Source of the DNA: Nocardioides luti
GTDB taxonomy: Bacteria; Actinomycetota; Actinomycetes; Propionibacteriales; Nocardioidaceae
Length of the DNA stretch: 64,000 nt
Assembly (NCBI RefSeq): GCF_014212315.1
Contig: NZ_JACKXE010000001.1
Location: 3,162,001 to 3,226,000 of the forward strand
Direction: 5' to 3'
Of this stretch, positions 29,752 through 38,735 are shown one piece after another. A model generated the notes under the pieces. The model was not told the DNA's origin. It ran no database searches and saw nothing but the letters and a program-made list of their open reading frames with translations. Both the position numbers and the translations under genes were made by a program. The number at the start of each line of letters is the position of its first letter. The first letter of the stretch is position 1.

Positions 29752-30602
29752 TCCCCACCCAGTTCGACTACCTGGCCCCGACCTCGGTCGAGGAGGCGCT
29801 GGCCGCGCTCGCCGAGCACGGGGACGACGCCAAGATCCTGGCCGGCGGGCAGAGCCTGCTGCCGGTCCTGCGGATGCGGCTCAACGCCCCCGAGGTCGTC
29901 ATCGACCTCAACCGGATCGAGTCCCTGCGCGGCATCCGTGACGACGGCGACGCACTCGTCGTCGGGGCGATGACCCGGCACGCCGACGTCGCCTCCAGCG
30001 ACCTGGTCGCCGAGCACGCCGCGCTGATCTCGAAGGCCGTGGAGCACCTCGCCGACGCCCAGATCCGGCACCGCGGGACCTTCGGCGGGGCCCTGGCCCA
30101 CGCCGACCCCGCGGGCGACATGGGCGCCCCGGCGCTCGCGCTGGGCGCCGAGTTCGTGATCGCCGGCAGCGGCGGCACCCGCACCGTGGCGGCCGACGAC
30201 TTCTTCGTCGACCTCTTCGAGACGGCCATCGCCGAGGGCGAGATCCTCACCGAGATCCGGATCCCGAAGTTCACCGGCTGGGGCGCGCACTACGAGAAGT
30301 TCGTGCGGGTGGCCCACCAGTGGCCGATCGTCGCGGTCGCCGCGGCGGTCAAGGTCGAGGGCGGCACCATCACCGAGGCGCGCGTCGGGCTCACGAACAT
30401 GGGCTCCACGCCGCTCCGGGCCCGCAGCGTCGAGGAGGCGCTGGCCGGCCAGCCCGCGACCGACGAGGCCGTCCGCGCCGCCGCGGAGAAGGCCACCGAC
30501 GGCACCAACCCGCCCTCGGACCTGAACGGCGAGGCGGCGTACCGCTCCCACCTCGCCACGGTCCTCACCCGACGGGCCGTGCTCGCGGCCGCAGGAGCCT
30601 GA
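29748..30602 (+). CDS. coxM: FAD-binding subunit of CO-dehydrogenase-like enzyme
   Basis: 284 residues of the vanillyl-alcohol-oxidase-type FAD domain: AGGQSLLPVLRMRL contacts the pyrophosphate, and RHRGTFGGALAHADPAGDMG is the second FAD segment. It completes the S-L-M heterotrimer and passes electrons to an acceptor such as quinone. The ATG follows accggagg and overlaps the end of coxL. Confidence 0.93.
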   Translation: MIPTQFDYLAPTSVEEALAALAEHGDDAKILAGGQSLLPVLRMRLNAPEVVIDLNRIESLRGIRDDGDALVVGAMTRHADVASSDLVAEHAALISKAVEHLADAQIRHRGTFGGALAHADPAGDMGAPALALGAEFVIAGSGGTRTVAADDFFVDLFETAIAEGEILTEIRIPKFTGWGAHYEKFVRVAHQWPIVAVAAAVKVEGGTITEARVGLTNMGSTPLRARSVEEALAGQPATDEAVRAAAEKATDGTNPPSDLNGEAAYRSHLATVLTRRAVLAAAGA

Positions 30603-30609
30603 CGACCCG

Positions 30610-31359
30610 ATGGACCTCACCCACCGCTTCACCGTCCCCACCACGGTCGACCAGACCTGGGCGCACTTCCAGGACATCGCGTCCGTGGCCGAGTGCTTCC
30701 CGGGTGCGACCGTCACCTCGGTCGAGGGCGACACCTTCCAGGGCTCCTGCAAGGTGAAGCTCGGCCCGATCGCGCTCGTCTACAACGGCTCGGGCACCTT
30801 CGTCGAGAAGGACGAGGCGGAGCACCGCTTCGTCGTCGACGCGAAGGGCAAGGACAAGCGCGGGAACGGTACGGCGGGGGCGAAGGTCACGCTGACCATG
30901 GCGGAGGCCGCGGGCGACGCGACCGACGTCGTCGTCGTGACCGACCTGAACATCACCGGCAAGCCGGCGCAGTTCGGCCGCGGCGTGATGCAGGACGTGT
31001 CCGACAAGCTGCTGGGCCAGTTCGTGGCCTGCCTCGAGACCCGGCTCGCCGGAGGAGCCCCTGAGCCCTCCGGCGGGTCCGGCACACCGCCGACGTCCGC
31101 TTCCCCCGTGGCGGACGCCGGTACGCCGGAGGCCGCGGCGGCCGCGGAGGCACCCGCGCCCGCCGCGCCTCCGGCTCCTGCCGCCGCGGCCGCACCGCCG
31201 CTGCGACCGGTCACGTCGGCACCGCAGCACGCCCGGGAGGACGACGCGCTCAACCTCGGGGCGACCGTCGTGCCGATCCTGCTGAAGACCTACGCCAAGC
31301 CGGCCGCGGCGGTGCTCGCCGTGCTGGCCCTGATCGGGTGGCTGGTCCGCCGGCGCTGA
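30610..31359 (+). CDS. coxG: CoxG-type SRPBCC protein with C-terminal membrane anchor
   Basis: 249 residues. The N-terminal 150 are an SRPBCC/CoxG domain (FPGATVTSVEGDTFQGSCKV, VKLGPIALVYNGSG). An Ala/Pro-rich linker (about 150-200) leads to one C-terminal transmembrane helix (AAAVLAVLALIGWLV) and RRR. CoxG proteins recruit the enzyme to the membrane and, in recent work, bind quinone for electron transfer. It starts 7 nt after the coxM stop and closes the operon. Confidence 0.88.
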   Translation: MDLTHRFTVPTTVDQTWAHFQDIASVAECFPGATVTSVEGDTFQGSCKVKLGPIALVYNGSGTFVEKDEAEHRFVVDAKGKDKRGNGTAGAKVTLTMAEAAGDATDVVVVTDLNITGKPAQFGRGVMQDVSDKLLGQFVACLETRLAGGAPEPSGGSGTPPTSASPVADAGTPEAAAAAEAPAPAAPPAPAAAAAPPLRPVTSAPQHAREDDALNLGATVVPILLKTYAKPAAAVLAVLALIGWLVRRR

Positions 31360-31404
31360 GCGAATGCGTGCTGCGACCGGCGACGCTGTCCTAGGGTTCG
31401 GGGC

Positions 31405-33213
31405 ATGGTGAGCGCGAGCAGGGGAGCAGTCCCCGACGACCTGGCGCTCGACCTCGGTCGTCAGGACGACGCCGACGGCGTCGCGCGCCTGCTCGAGCAG
31501 GTCGGCGCCACGGTGCTCGACGCCACGGTGCGGGTCGTCCCCGACCCTGCCGGGGAGGCGGACGAGGCCGCCTCCGGCGCTGGTGACCTCCGGCTGGACC
31601 TCACCTGGAAGGGCCGCTCGCACGGCACCCTGGTCGTGACCCGGGCCGACGGTGCCGCCCCCCTCGACGACGAGGACCGCGCCCTGGCCGCGCGGATCGC
31701 CGAGCACGGCGCGCTGGCACTGGACTGCGCCGTCGCGCACGACGAGCACGAGGCCGCGTGGGACGAGCTGACCCGCTTCCGGGCGCTGGCGGCCGCCAGC
31801 ACCAACCTGGTCGCCCTCGCGGACGACGACGGGGTGCCGAGCTTCGTCAACCCGCGGGTCGCCGAGGTCGGGCTCGAGATCGGCGAGCGAGGCCTGTGGG
31901 GCACCGTCGCCGGGAACGTCGCGCCCGAGGACGTCGAGGAGATGCGCCGCATCCTCCTCGACGAGGGTCGCTGGTCCGGGGACATCGCCCTGGTCGGGTC
32001 GGACCCGCCCACGATCGTGCACGGGACCGTCTTCGTCCTCCGGCACCCGACCACCGGCGCCAGCCTGGGGACCGGTTGGGTGGCCGAGGACGTCACGGCG
32101 CTGCGCCGCGCCGAGCAGATGCTGCGGAGCGCGAACGCGAACCTCGAGCGCTACCAGGCGCTCGTGGAGGCCTCCAGCGACTTCATCGCCATCGCCGCCC
32201 TCGACGGCAGCGTCATCTACGTCAACCCGGCCGGACGCGAGCAGATCGGCATGCCGGCCGACGTCGACGTCACGAGGACGACCATCGTCGACTACCTCAC
32301 GCCCGAGGGCATCGAGGCCTCGCTCCAGATCGAGCAGCCGGCCGTGCAGGCCGAGGGGCACTGGGAGGGCGAGTCGACCCTGCGCCGCTTCGACGGCGGC
32401 CCCGCGATCCCGGTGGCGATCGCCAGCTTCCTGATGCTCCACCCCGAGACCGGGGCGCCGTTCGCCCTCGCCACCGTGCAGCGCGACATCTCCGACCGGA
32501 TGGCCCAGGAGGACGCGCTGCGCCGGCTGGCCGACCAGCGCCAGGAGCTGCTCAACCGGCTGGTCCGGGCGCAGTCCGAGGAGCGCGCCGAGATCGCGAA
32601 CGACGTGCACGACGACCCGGTGCAGGCGCTGGCCGCGGTGGACCTCCGGCTCGGGCTGCTCGCGCGCAAGCTCGGCGACCAGGCGCCCCAGCTGCTGCCG
32701 GACCTGGTGCCGGTGCAGGAGTCGGTGACCGGCGCGACCCGCCGCCTGCGTGCGCTGGTCTTCAACCTGCAGCCACCCGACTTCGACGACGGGCTCGGCG
32801 TCGCCCTGGACAACGCCGCCCGCGACCTCTTCGAGACGAGCGGCACGACCTGGCGCGTCGACGCCGACGACGAGCCGGTGGCGCCCGACTCGATCCGCGC
32901 CGTGGCCTACCGGGTGGCCCGCGAGGCCATGGTCAACGCCCGCAAGCACGCGGCGGCGCGCTCGCTGGTCGTCACGGTCCGCGGCCGCGACGGGGGGCTC
33001 GAGGTATCCGTCGCCGACGACGGCGTCGGGCTGCCGGACGGTGCGGTCACGTCCTCGCCCGGCCACCACGGCCTCGGCAGCATGCGCGACCGCGCCGAGA
33101 TCGCCGGCGGGCACTGGGACATGCGGGGCCGCCCCGGGGGCGGCGTCGAGGTCGTGTGCTGGCTGCCGCTCGCCGCGCCTAGCGGGCTGGAGCCGGGACC
33201 CGGACCCCGTTGA
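31405..33213 (+). CDS. PAS-domain sensor histidine kinase (NarL-type, HisKA_3 variant)
   Basis: 602 residues with no transmembrane segment, so a cytoplasmic sensor. A GAF-like N-terminus (1-115) and two PAS domains (about 125-230 and 245-370, the second with FIAIAALDGSVIYVNPAGRE) precede the dimerisation domain. Phospho-acceptor His402 lies in NDVHDDPVQALAAVDLRLG. The ATPase domain has NARKHAAA as N box and DDGVGLPDG as G1. No response regulator is adjacent, so it is an orphan kinase. TAGGGT (31392-31397) is 7 nt before the ATG. Its 3' end overlaps the MFS gene by 35 bp. Confidence 0.88.
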   Translation: MVSASRGAVPDDLALDLGRQDDADGVARLLEQVGATVLDATVRVVPDPAGEADEAASGAGDLRLDLTWKGRSHGTLVVTRADGAAPLDDEDRALAARIAEHGALALDCAVAHDEHEAAWDELTRFRALAAASTNLVALADDDGVPSFVNPRVAEVGLEIGERGLWGTVAGNVAPEDVEEMRRILLDEGRWSGDIALVGSDPPTIVHGTVFVLRHPTTGASLGTGWVAEDVTALRRAEQMLRSANANLERYQALVEASSDFIAIAALDGSVIYVNPAGREQIGMPADVDVTRTTIVDYLTPEGIEASLQIEQPAVQAEGHWEGESTLRRFDGGPAIPVAIASFLMLHPETGAPFALATVQRDISDRMAQEDALRRLADQRQELLNRLVRAQSEERAEIANDVHDDPVQALAAVDLRLGLLARKLGDQAPQLLPDLVPVQESVTGATRRLRALVFNLQPPDFDDGLGVALDNAARDLFETSGTTWRVDADDEPVAPDSIRAVAYRVAREAMVNARKHAAARSLVVTVRGRDGGLEVSVADDGVGLPDGAVTSSPGHHGLGSMRDRAEIAGGHWDMRGRPGGGVEVVCWLPLAAPSGLEPGPGPR

Positions 33214-34462
33214 CCTCCGGGGTGAGCTGCGGCTCGAGCCGCGCGACGGCGTACACCCCCACGAGCACGGAGCCCACCACCAGCGAGCCGATCCAGACCG
33301 AGCCCAGGTGGTGCCCGATCAGCACGCCCGAGACCGGCGGCGCGATGATCGCGGCGAGCTGGAAGGCGGCCGAGCTGAGCGCGTTGTAGCGGCCGCGCAG
33401 GTGGTCGGGCGCCAGGTCGTTGACCAGCGCCGGGATGGTCGGCTGCATCAGGGTCTCGCCGAGCGCGAACACCGAGGCGCAGGCCGCCACCAGGATCGTG
33501 GCGCCGACGGTGCCCGACACCAGCCCGGAGCCGCCCAGCAGCATCCAGGACGCGGCCCAGATCAGCCCCATCACCCCGATCACGCGGGTGCGGCGCAGCC
33601 CCTCGATCCGGCGCAGGACGACCAGCTGGAGCACCACGATGACGGCGGTGTTGGCCGCGAAGGCCAGGCCCAGCGCGCGGGTCGAGACCTCGCCGACGGC
33701 GCGGGCGTACGCCGGCATGCCGACGTTGAGCTGCGAGTAGCCGACGAAGGACGCCAGGAAGCCGAGCAGCATCAGGGAGGCGACCGCGGGGCGGCGCAGG
33801 ACGCCGAGGTACGTCGCCGCGGGGTGCTCGTCGTGGTCGTGGACCGGGCGCCCGGCGACGCCGGCCAGCGGCACCAGCAGCAGGAACACCGGCGGCAGGT
33901 AGCTCAGCGCGTCCGCGAGGTAGATCGCCTGGAACGTCGCCAGGTGGTCCACGTCGACGACGACGCCACCGACCAGGCCGCCGATGCCGATGCCGAGGTT
34001 GAGCAGGGTGAAGTTGACCCCGAAGTAGCGCTGGCGCAGGTGGGTCGGGACGACCGCGGCGATGAAGCTCTGCGAGGCCGGCCACGAGACGCCGAAGGCG
34101 ACGCCGGACATCACCAGGGCGGTGCCGGCGAGGAGCAGCGTCGAGGAGAACGCCAGCAGCACGTCGCCGGCGATCAGCAGGCCCAGCGAGGCGAGCAGGA
34201 TCCGCCGCGCCCCCAGCCGGTCGATGGCCGCCCCGCCCGGCCCGACGACCAGGAAGCCGACGAGCGGCGGCAGGCCGAGCAGCAGGCCGACGTCGCTGAG
34301 CGCGAAGCCGCGGACCTCGTGGAGGTAGACGACGTGGAAGGGCAGCACCAGGCCGGTGCCGAGGAACTCGAAGACGACCACGGACAGCAGCAGCTTGCCG
34401 TCGCGGGGGAGGTCGTGCCAGAAGGAGGAGAGGGACGGGCGGGGCTCGGTCAGGGTCGTCAT
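33179..34462 (-). CDS. MFS transporter
   Basis: 427 residues with 12 predicted helices. The MFS motif A region between helices 2 and 3 reads GPGGAAIDRLGARRILL. The sequence resembles drug or metabolite exporters of the DHA1 type, but nothing fixes the substrate. ATG 34462 is preferred to an in-frame start at 34501. It is convergent with the histidine kinase gene, with overlapping 3' ends. Confidence 0.85.
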   Translation of the reverse strand: MTTLTEPRPSLSSFWHDLPRDGKLLLSVVVFEFLGTGLVLPFHVVYLHEVRGFALSDVGLLLGLPPLVGFLVVGPGGAAIDRLGARRILLASLGLLIAGDVLLAFSSTLLLAGTALVMSGVAFGVSWPASQSFIAAVVPTHLRQRYFGVNFTLLNLGIGIGGLVGGVVVDVDHLATFQAIYLADALSYLPPVFLLLVPLAGVAGRPVHDHDEHPAATYLGVLRRPAVASLMLLGFLASFVGYSQLNVGMPAYARAVGEVSTRALGLAFAANTAVIVVLQLVVLRRIEGLRRTRVIGVMGLIWAASWMLLGGSGLVSGTVGATILVAACASVFALGETLMQPTIPALVNDLAPDHLRGRYNALSSAAFQLAAIIAPPVSGVLIGHHLGSVWIGSLVVGSVLVGVYAVARLEPQLTPEVNGVRVPAPAR

Positions 34463-34521
34463 CGCCCGAGAAGTCAACCAGTCGCCACCGACGGCGGGCA
34501 CGCGGGTTTCGGTCGCCGGGG

Positions 34522-34579
34522 CCGCGGGACGTCATACGGAGGGAGCAGACGCCTCCACCGTGCGTATGACGTCCCGCGG
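34522..34579. repeat. 17-bp perfect inverted repeat of the GGGACGTCATACG family
   Basis: CCGCGGGACGTCATACG (34522-34538) recurs inverted at 34563-34579. The left half plus loop start (34525-34547) matches the element at 48364-48386 at 22 of 23 positions. It lies just past the alkB stop on the minus strand, so it may terminate that gene upstream of the MFS gene. Confidence 0.7.
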
Positions 34580-34590
34580 AGGCCCGGCGC

Positions 34591-35217
34591 TCAGAAGACG
34601 TTGAGGGGGCGGAACTGCACGCTGATCCGGGGGCCGGCGCCGGCGACCTTGGGCACCGCGTGCTCCCAGGTGCGCTGGCACGAGCCGCCCATCACGACGA
34701 GGTCGCCGTGGGCGAGCTGGATCGCGATCGAGTCGCCACCGCCGCCGCGCGGGCGGAGGGTGAGCCGGCGGGGGTCGCCGAAGGAGACGATCGCGACCAT
34801 CGTGTCCTGGGTGCGGCCGCGGCCGATGGTGTCGCCGTGCCAGGCGACGCTGTCCCGGCCGTCGCGGTAGTAGCAGCAGCCCGCGGTCACGAACGGCTCG
34901 CCGAGCTCGGGCAGGTAGTGCGCGGACAGCGCGTCGCGTGCGGACGCGAGCACGGGGTGCGGGAGGGCCTCGCCGACGGCGTACGTGTGCACGAGGCGGG
35001 GGACGTCGACGACGCGGTCGTACATCTGGCGGCGCTCGGCGCGCCACGGCACGTGGGCCACCAGCGCGGCAAAGACCTCGTCCGCCTCCGGGACCCAGGC
35101 GCGGTGCACGTCGACCCAGGCGCCGCGGGTCAGGGGCCGCCGCTCGAGCCCGCTCAGGTCGGCCAGGTCGCGCACCTCGGGCTCGGGGGCGGCGAAGAGT
35201 GAACCCTGGAAGTCCAT
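34591..35217 (-). CDS. alkB: AlkB-family Fe(II)/2-oxoglutarate-dependent dioxygenase (alkylated nucleic acid repair)
   Basis: 208 residues. The iron ligands are visible as WHGDTIG (HxD) and WEHAVPK (distal His), and the 2-oxoglutarate arginine as RISVQFR near the C-terminus. The opening MDFQGSLF and the PRLVHTY segment place it with AlkB/ALKBH2-like DNA demethylases. It oxidatively removes 1-methyladenine and 3-methylcytosine. The -10 TAGGCT (35224-35229 complement) is 6 nt before the ATG, and a perfect SOS box covers the -35 region, so LexA control is predicted. Confidence 0.9.
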   Translation of the reverse strand: MDFQGSLFAAPEPEVRDLADLSGLERRPLTRGAWVDVHRAWVPEADEVFAALVAHVPWRAERRQMYDRVVDVPRLVHTYAVGEALPHPVLASARDALSAHYLPELGEPFVTAGCCYYRDGRDSVAWHGDTIGRGRTQDTMVAIVSFGDPRRLTLRPRGGGGDSIAIQLAHGDLVVMGGSCQRTWEHAVPKVAGAGPRISVQFRPLNVF

Positions 35218-35237
35218 GCGGGCAGCCTAGCACCGGG

Positions 35238-35253
35238 TCGAACGTCTGTTCGA
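35238..35253. promoter_or_regulatory. LexA SOS box upstream of alkB
   Basis: TCGAACGTCTGTTCGA is a perfect TCGAAC-N4-GTTCGA palindrome, the Gram-positive/mycobacterial LexA operator. It ends 9 bp upstream of the alkB -10 (35224-35229) and so overlaps the -35 region. The divergent ABC transporter gene starts 82 bp away on the other side. Confidence 0.88.
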
Positions 35254-35335
35254 CGATTGCGGCGGGGGTGGTCCCAGGGGCGGCTCAGGGGGAACCCGGT
35301 GGCGCGGGGTCGGTCGGACGGGGGATCGTTGCCCC

Positions 35336-36121
35336 ATGACCGAGACCGCCCTGCGCGAGGACGGTGCCCCGGCCGCCCGGGTGCGCCACCTGACCAAGAC
35401 CTACGGCAGCGGTGCGGCCCTGGTGACCGCGCTCGACGACGTCTCGCTGGACCTGGGCGCAGGGGAGTTCACCGCGGTGATGGGGCCGAGCGGGTCCGGC
35501 AAGTCGACGCTCATGCACTGCTGCGCGGCCCTCGACACCGGCACCTCCGGGTCCGTCTTCATCGGCGAGCAGGACCTGACCAGCCTCAAGGACAAGGCGC
35601 TGACCCGTCTGCGTCGCGACGAGATCGGCTTCGTCTTCCAGTCCTACAACCTCGTCCCCACGCTGAGCGCGGAGGAGAACATCCTCCTGCCGCTCGCGAT
35701 CGCGGGGCGCCGGCCCGACCCGGAGTGGTACGCCTCGGTCATCGCGACCGTCGGGCTCGGTGACCGTCTCAAGCACAAGCCGAACGAGCTGTCCGGGGGC
35801 CAGCAGCAGCGCGTCGCGGTCGCCCGCGCCCTGGTGAGCCGTCCGACGATCGTCTTCGCGGACGAGCCGACCGGCAACCTCGACTCCCGCTCCGGCGCCG
35901 AGGTGCTCGAGCTGCTGCGCCGCAGCGTCACCGAGCACGGGCAGACGATCGTGATGGTCACCCACGATCCGGTGGCGGCGGCCTACACCGACCGCGTGGT
36001 CTTCCTGGCCGACGGCCGGGTCGTCGACGAGCTGCGGGCGCCGAGCCGCGAGCAGGTGCTCGCGATCATGGCGCGGATGGCCGACGCCGGCCCTGCCGGC
36101 AGCACGCCCGGGGAGGCCTGA
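35336..36121 (+). CDS. ABC transporter ATP-binding protein (MacB/LolD-like)
   Basis: 261 residues. Walker A GPSGSGKST, Q-loop VFQSYNLVPTLSAEEN, signature LSGGQQQRVAVARAL and Walker B TIVFADEPTGNLDSRSG are all intact; the last two are those of the MacB/LolD/FtsE type. It drives the FtsX-like permease encoded 3 nt downstream. Such pairs extrude peptides, lipoproteins or antibiotics or transmit mechanical work; the role here is unknown. Confidence 0.93.
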   Translation: MTETALREDGAPAARVRHLTKTYGSGAALVTALDDVSLDLGAGEFTAVMGPSGSGKSTLMHCCAALDTGTSGSVFIGEQDLTSLKDKALTRLRRDEIGFVFQSYNLVPTLSAEENILLPLAIAGRRPDPEWYASVIATVGLGDRLKHKPNELSGGQQQRVAVARALVSRPTIVFADEPTGNLDSRSGAEVLELLRRSVTEHGQTIVMVTHDPVAAAYTDRVVFLADGRVVDELRAPSREQVLAIMARMADAGPAGSTPGEA

Positions 36122-36124
36122 CCC

Positions 36125-38659
36125 GTGATCCGGGCTGCTCTCAAGAGCCTGCTCGGTCGCAAGGTCCGGCTGCTGCTCAGCACCTTCGCGATCGTCCTGG
36201 GCGTCGCCTTCGTGGCCGGCTCGCTGGTCTTCTCCGACACCCTCAGCCGCAGTTTCACTGCCCTCTTCGCCTCCACCGTCGGCGACGTCGTGGTCCAGCC
36301 GGAGGGCGGTGCGACCGTCGACGGCGCGCCCTCGACGCGCACGGTGCCGGCCGCGCTGGTCGAGGAGCTGCGTTCGCTGCCCGGCGCCGCCCGCGTGGAC
36401 GGCAACGTCAACGCGTTCGGCGTCTACGTCGTCACGAAGCAGAACAAGGTGGTCGGCGGCTTCGGGCCGCCCGCGATCGCCGGCAACTGGACCGACGCCC
36501 CGGCCGGGCACGGCCTCGAGGGGCTGTCGGTGACCGTCGGCCGGGCGCCTCAGGGCGCCGACGAGGTGATGCTCGACGCGGTCACGGCCGAGAAGGCGGG
36601 CTACTTCGTGGGGGAGCGGGTCCGGCTGATCACCGCCTCCGACCAGGCCACGCTGAACCCCCGGCTCGTGGGGATCGCGGGCTTCGAGCACGGCGGGTCG
36701 CTGAACGGCGCGACCCTCGCGATCTTCGACACGGCCACCGCGCAGGACCTCTTCCTCGAGGGCGACGACGCCTACACCGACGTCTGGGTGACCGCGCGGC
36801 CCGGCGTCTCCCAGGACGAGCTGCGCGACCGGGTCGCCACGGTGCTGCCGCAGGACCTCGAGGCCGTCACCGGGGACGACGCCGCCGACGACGCCGCGTC
36901 CGAGCTGCTCAAGGCGATCTCGTTCCTCACGACGTTCCTCCTGATCTTCGCCGGCATCGCCCTCGTGGTCGGCGCCTTCCTCATCGTCAACACGTTCTCG
37001 ATCCTGGTCGCGCAGCGCAGCCGCGAGCTCGCGCTGCTCCGGGCACTGGGCGCCTCGAAGCGGCAGGTGACCTGGTCGGTCCAGCTCGAGGCGTTCGTGC
37101 TCGGGGTGCTCGGCTCGACGCTGGGGCTCGGCCTCGGCGTGCTCCTGGCGATCGGGATCCGCACGCTGTTCGCCCGCTTCGGGCTGGACCTGTCCGGCCA
37201 GTCGCTCGTGTTCACGCCGCGCACCGTCCTGGCGGCGTACGGCGTGGGCGTGCTCGTCACGATGGCCGCGGCCTGGCTGCCCGCGCGGCGCACGTCGCGC
37301 ATCGCGCCCGTCCAGGCCCTCCGCGACGACGTGGCGCTGCCCGAGTCGACGCTCACCCGCCGGCTCCAGCTCGGCCTCGTCCTGGTCGCGGCCGGCCTCG
37401 GCGCGCTCTGGGTGGGGCTGTTCGCCGAGGTGCCGCACGGCGGCTGGTGGACCGGCGGCGGCGTGCTGGCGATCCTGCTGGGCGTCTCCTCGGCCAGCCC
37501 GGTGATCAGCCGGCCCTTCCTGGCGGCCGCCCGGGCGGCGTACGCCCGGCTCTTCGGCACCATCGGCAACCTCGCGGGGCAGAACTCCCTGCGCAACCCG
37601 CGACGGACGACCGCCACCGCGTCGGCGCTGATGATCGGGCTGACCCTGGCCTGCACGATGGCGATCGTCGGCGACTCGGCCAAGGCGAGCGTGGACCGGT
37701 CGGTGGAGGAGAACTTCGTCGGCGACTACATCGTGAGCAACGTCTTCGGCGGGCCGTTCTCGCCGTCGATCGCGACCCGGATGGCCGCGGTGGACGGCGT
37801 CACGCAGGTGATCCGCCAGCGCTTCCAGTTCGTCGAGCGCAAGGGGGACCGGCAGGGGATCGCGGCGACCGACCCGGCCACCATCGACGGGCTCCGGCTG
37901 ACGATGCTGGAGGGCTCGACCGACGACCTCGTCGACCGGACCGTGCTGGTCAAGAAGAAGTTCGCCGCCGACGAGGGCCTCGACGTCGGGGACCCGGTCA
38001 CGCTGACGATGCCGAGCGGCAAGGAGACCTACCGCGTCGCCGGGATCATGGACGACAACCCGCTGGTCTTCACCCCGCTGCTCACCACGCTGAGGACGCT
38101 CACCGACGCGGGCTTCCCAGCGCAGGACAACGCGCTGGTCATCTTCGGCGACGGCTCCGTCGGCCTGCAGCGCGGCCTCGACGCCGTCGTCGCGGACCTG
38201 CCGATCGTGACGGTCAAGAACGAGGCGGAGTTCGCCCAGGAGCAGCGCGAGCCCATCGACCAGTTCGTGCTCATCATCTTCGCGCTGCTCGGGCTGGCCC
38301 TGGTCATCGCGGTGCTCGGCATCGTCAACACGCTCGCGCTCTCGGTCATCGAGCGCACCCGCGAGATCGGCCTGCTCCGCGCCATCGGCGTCAGCCGGCC
38401 CCAGCTGCGGGCGATGATCACGCTCGAGTCCGTCGTGATCTCGGTGCTGGGCGCGCTGCTCGGCGTGGTGCTCGGGACCGGCTTCGGGATCGCGCTGATG
38501 TACGCCGTGCGCGACCAGGGCCTCGAGGTCATCAGCGTCCCGGAGGGCCAGCTGCTGGTCTTCCTCGGCCTCTCCCTGGTGATCGGGGTGCTCGCCGCGG
38601 TCTTCCCGGCCCGCAGGGCCGCCCGCCTGGACGTGCTGAGGGCGATCGCGACCGAGTGA
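36125..38659 (+). CDS. FtsX-like ABC transporter permease, two-repeat form
   Basis: 844 residues from a GTG start. Two FtsX domains are present: helices with ALVVGAFLIVNTFSILVAQRS (shown as ALVVGAFLIVNTFSILVAQ) near 280 and VIAVLGIVNTLALSVIERTR near 735, each followed by RELALLRALGAS or REIGLLRAIGVS. Two large extracytoplasmic MacB-PCD domains lie between helices. It forms the membrane part of the transporter with the preceding ATPase, probably as a single polypeptide carrying 8-10 helices. Confidence 0.92.
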   Translation: MIRAALKSLLGRKVRLLLSTFAIVLGVAFVAGSLVFSDTLSRSFTALFASTVGDVVVQPEGGATVDGAPSTRTVPAALVEELRSLPGAARVDGNVNAFGVYVVTKQNKVVGGFGPPAIAGNWTDAPAGHGLEGLSVTVGRAPQGADEVMLDAVTAEKAGYFVGERVRLITASDQATLNPRLVGIAGFEHGGSLNGATLAIFDTATAQDLFLEGDDAYTDVWVTARPGVSQDELRDRVATVLPQDLEAVTGDDAADDAASELLKAISFLTTFLLIFAGIALVVGAFLIVNTFSILVAQRSRELALLRALGASKRQVTWSVQLEAFVLGVLGSTLGLGLGVLLAIGIRTLFARFGLDLSGQSLVFTPRTVLAAYGVGVLVTMAAAWLPARRTSRIAPVQALRDDVALPESTLTRRLQLGLVLVAAGLGALWVGLFAEVPHGGWWTGGGVLAILLGVSSASPVISRPFLAAARAAYARLFGTIGNLAGQNSLRNPRRTTATASALMIGLTLACTMAIVGDSAKASVDRSVEENFVGDYIVSNVFGGPFSPSIATRMAAVDGVTQVIRQRFQFVERKGDRQGIAATDPATIDGLRLTMLEGSTDDLVDRTVLVKKKFAADEGLDVGDPVTLTMPSGKETYRVAGIMDDNPLVFTPLLTTLRTLTDAGFPAQDNALVIFGDGSVGLQRGLDAVVADLPIVTVKNEAEFAQEQREPIDQFVLIIFALLGLALVIAVLGIVNTLALSVIERTREIGLLRAIGVSRPQLRAMITLESVVISVLGALLGVVLGTGFGIALMYAVRDQGLEVISVPEGQLLVFLGLSLVIGVLAAVFPARRAARLDVLRAIATE

Positions 38660-38722
38660 GTCGGCCGGATCCGGCTCGTGCCCATCCTGCGGAACCGAGG
38701 ACGGGGGCCACCCTCCCGCCCT

Positions 38723-38735
38723 ACAGTTTCACTGT
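38723..38735 (+). promoter_or_regulatory. Small palindrome over the GntR start, possible autoregulatory operator
   Basis: ACAGT-TTC-ACTGT overlaps both the -10 hexamer TACAGT (38722-38727) and the GTG start (38734). A dimeric regulator binding here would block its own transcription. The arms are only 5 bp, so chance occurrence is possible. Confidence 0.35.
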
